Shown here piece after piece: positions 63,773 to 64,000 of a DNA stretch of 64,000 nucleotides. Origin of the DNA: Streptomyces sp. TS71-3 (GTDB taxonomy: Bacteria > Actinomycetota > Actinomycetes > Streptomycetales > Streptomycetaceae); NCBI RefSeq assembly GCF_018327685.1, contig NZ_BNEL01000001.1, positions 2,108,001-2,172,000 on the forward strand. Direction: 5' to 3'. Each line of letters opens with the position of its first letter. Within the stretch, counting starts at the first letter, position 1. A model generated the notes under the pieces. It was not told the origin of the DNA. It saw nothing but the letters and a program-made list of their open reading frames with translations, and ran no database searches. The position numbers were made by a program, and so were the translations under genes.

Positions 63773-64000
63773 CTAGTGGAGCAGGCTGCCTTGTAGCTCC
63801 GCGCGCAGGTCCGGTGTCAGCACCGCACCGGCGCGGTCCACGAGCAGCGCCATCTCGTAGCCCACGAGACCGATGTCGCACTCAGGATGGGCGAGGACGG
63901 CGAGTGAAGAACCGTCCGATATCTGCATGATGAAGAGGAAACCCCGCTCCATCTCCACGACCGTCTGGGTGACCATGCCGCCCTCGAAGATGCGCGAGGC
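63773..64000 (-). CDS. cvnB: Second conservon roadblock/LC7 protein (CvnB), partial
   Basis: The C-terminal 75 residues of a roadblock/LC7 protein (ASRIFEGGMVTQTVVEMERG, then FLFIMQISDGSSLAVLAHPE), closely related to the CvnB at 58422-58844. The 5' part leaves the window. Confidence 0.9.
   Translation of the reverse strand, partial: ASRIFEGGMVTQTVVEMERGFLFIMQISDGSSLAVLAHPECDIGLVGYEMALLVDRAGAVLTPDLRAELQGSLLH

Overview
The window is a high-GC actinobacterial chromosome segment, almost certainly from a Streptomyces. Codon third positions are overwhelmingly G/C, conservons (cvnABCD) are present, and the gene order rmdB-like, gatCAB, a c-di-GMP enzyme, ilvBNC, serA, put genes, leuB, ilvE, cimA, accB-accE, conservon is the one I know from Streptomyces core chromosomes. 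The species cannot be named from the sequence alone.

Layout. 0-8 kb: the tail of a gene that is probably ligA, a GGDEF-EAL c-di-GMP enzyme (RmdB-like), and the gatC-gatA-small membrane gene-gatB cluster for tRNA-dependent amidation. 8-14.5 kb: an accessory island with decayed genes (an MmyB-type regulator remnant and a collapsed DHA2 exporter), two TetR regulators (one divergent from an SDR oxidoreductase), a membrane PP2C phosphatase and a membrane protein. 14.4-22 kb: a small protein whose ribosome site lies inside a long hairpin, a LAL-type LuxR regulator, a 57-aa conserved protein, a sugar-dehydrogenase lipoprotein, a leucine-rich-repeat protein and a 2-hydroxyacid dehydrogenase. 22-31 kb: a second c-di-GMP enzyme (CdgE-like) runs into the attenuator-controlled ilvB-ilvN-ilvC genes and serA. 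31-38 kb: a DHA2 exporter with a divergent TetR gene, then a PucR-type regulator divergent from the proline catabolism genes (proline dehydrogenase and P5C dehydrogenase). 38-48 kb: leuB, ilvE, a 1130-aa hybrid sensor/AraC regulator next to a pectate lyase, and cimA with its own attenuator. 48-57 kb: a secreted GH3 beta-glucosidase, a membrane protein with a Gly/Asp-rich tail, a YceI protein, a secreted M15-like zinc hydrolase, and accB-accE. 57-64 kb: one complete conservon on the minus strand and most of a second one leaving the right edge.

How the genes work together. ilvB, ilvN, ilvC, ilvE, leuB and cimA supply isoleucine, valine and leucine. ilvB and cimA each have a leader peptide rich in the relevant codons followed by an intrinsic terminator, so both are probably attenuated by charged branched-chain tRNAs. 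The two c-di-GMP proteins are complementary: the first has intact GGDEF and EAL motifs, the second has an intact GGDEF and I-site but a broken EAL domain and a BldD-like box upstream. Several transporter, oxidoreductase and catabolic genes have divergent TetR or PucR genes with visible palindromes between them.

The most unusual items are the hybrid regulator at 41.3-44.7 kb (sugar-binding domain, histidine-kinase-like core lacking its phospho-accepting His, receiver, AraC DNA-binding domain); the two conservon GTPase genes that are identical over about 536 bp while their neighbours have diverged; the cimA attenuator; and the hairpin-buried translation start at 14.5 kb. A family of short, scattered intergenic repeats recurs through the window and in one case supplies the C-terminus of a protein.
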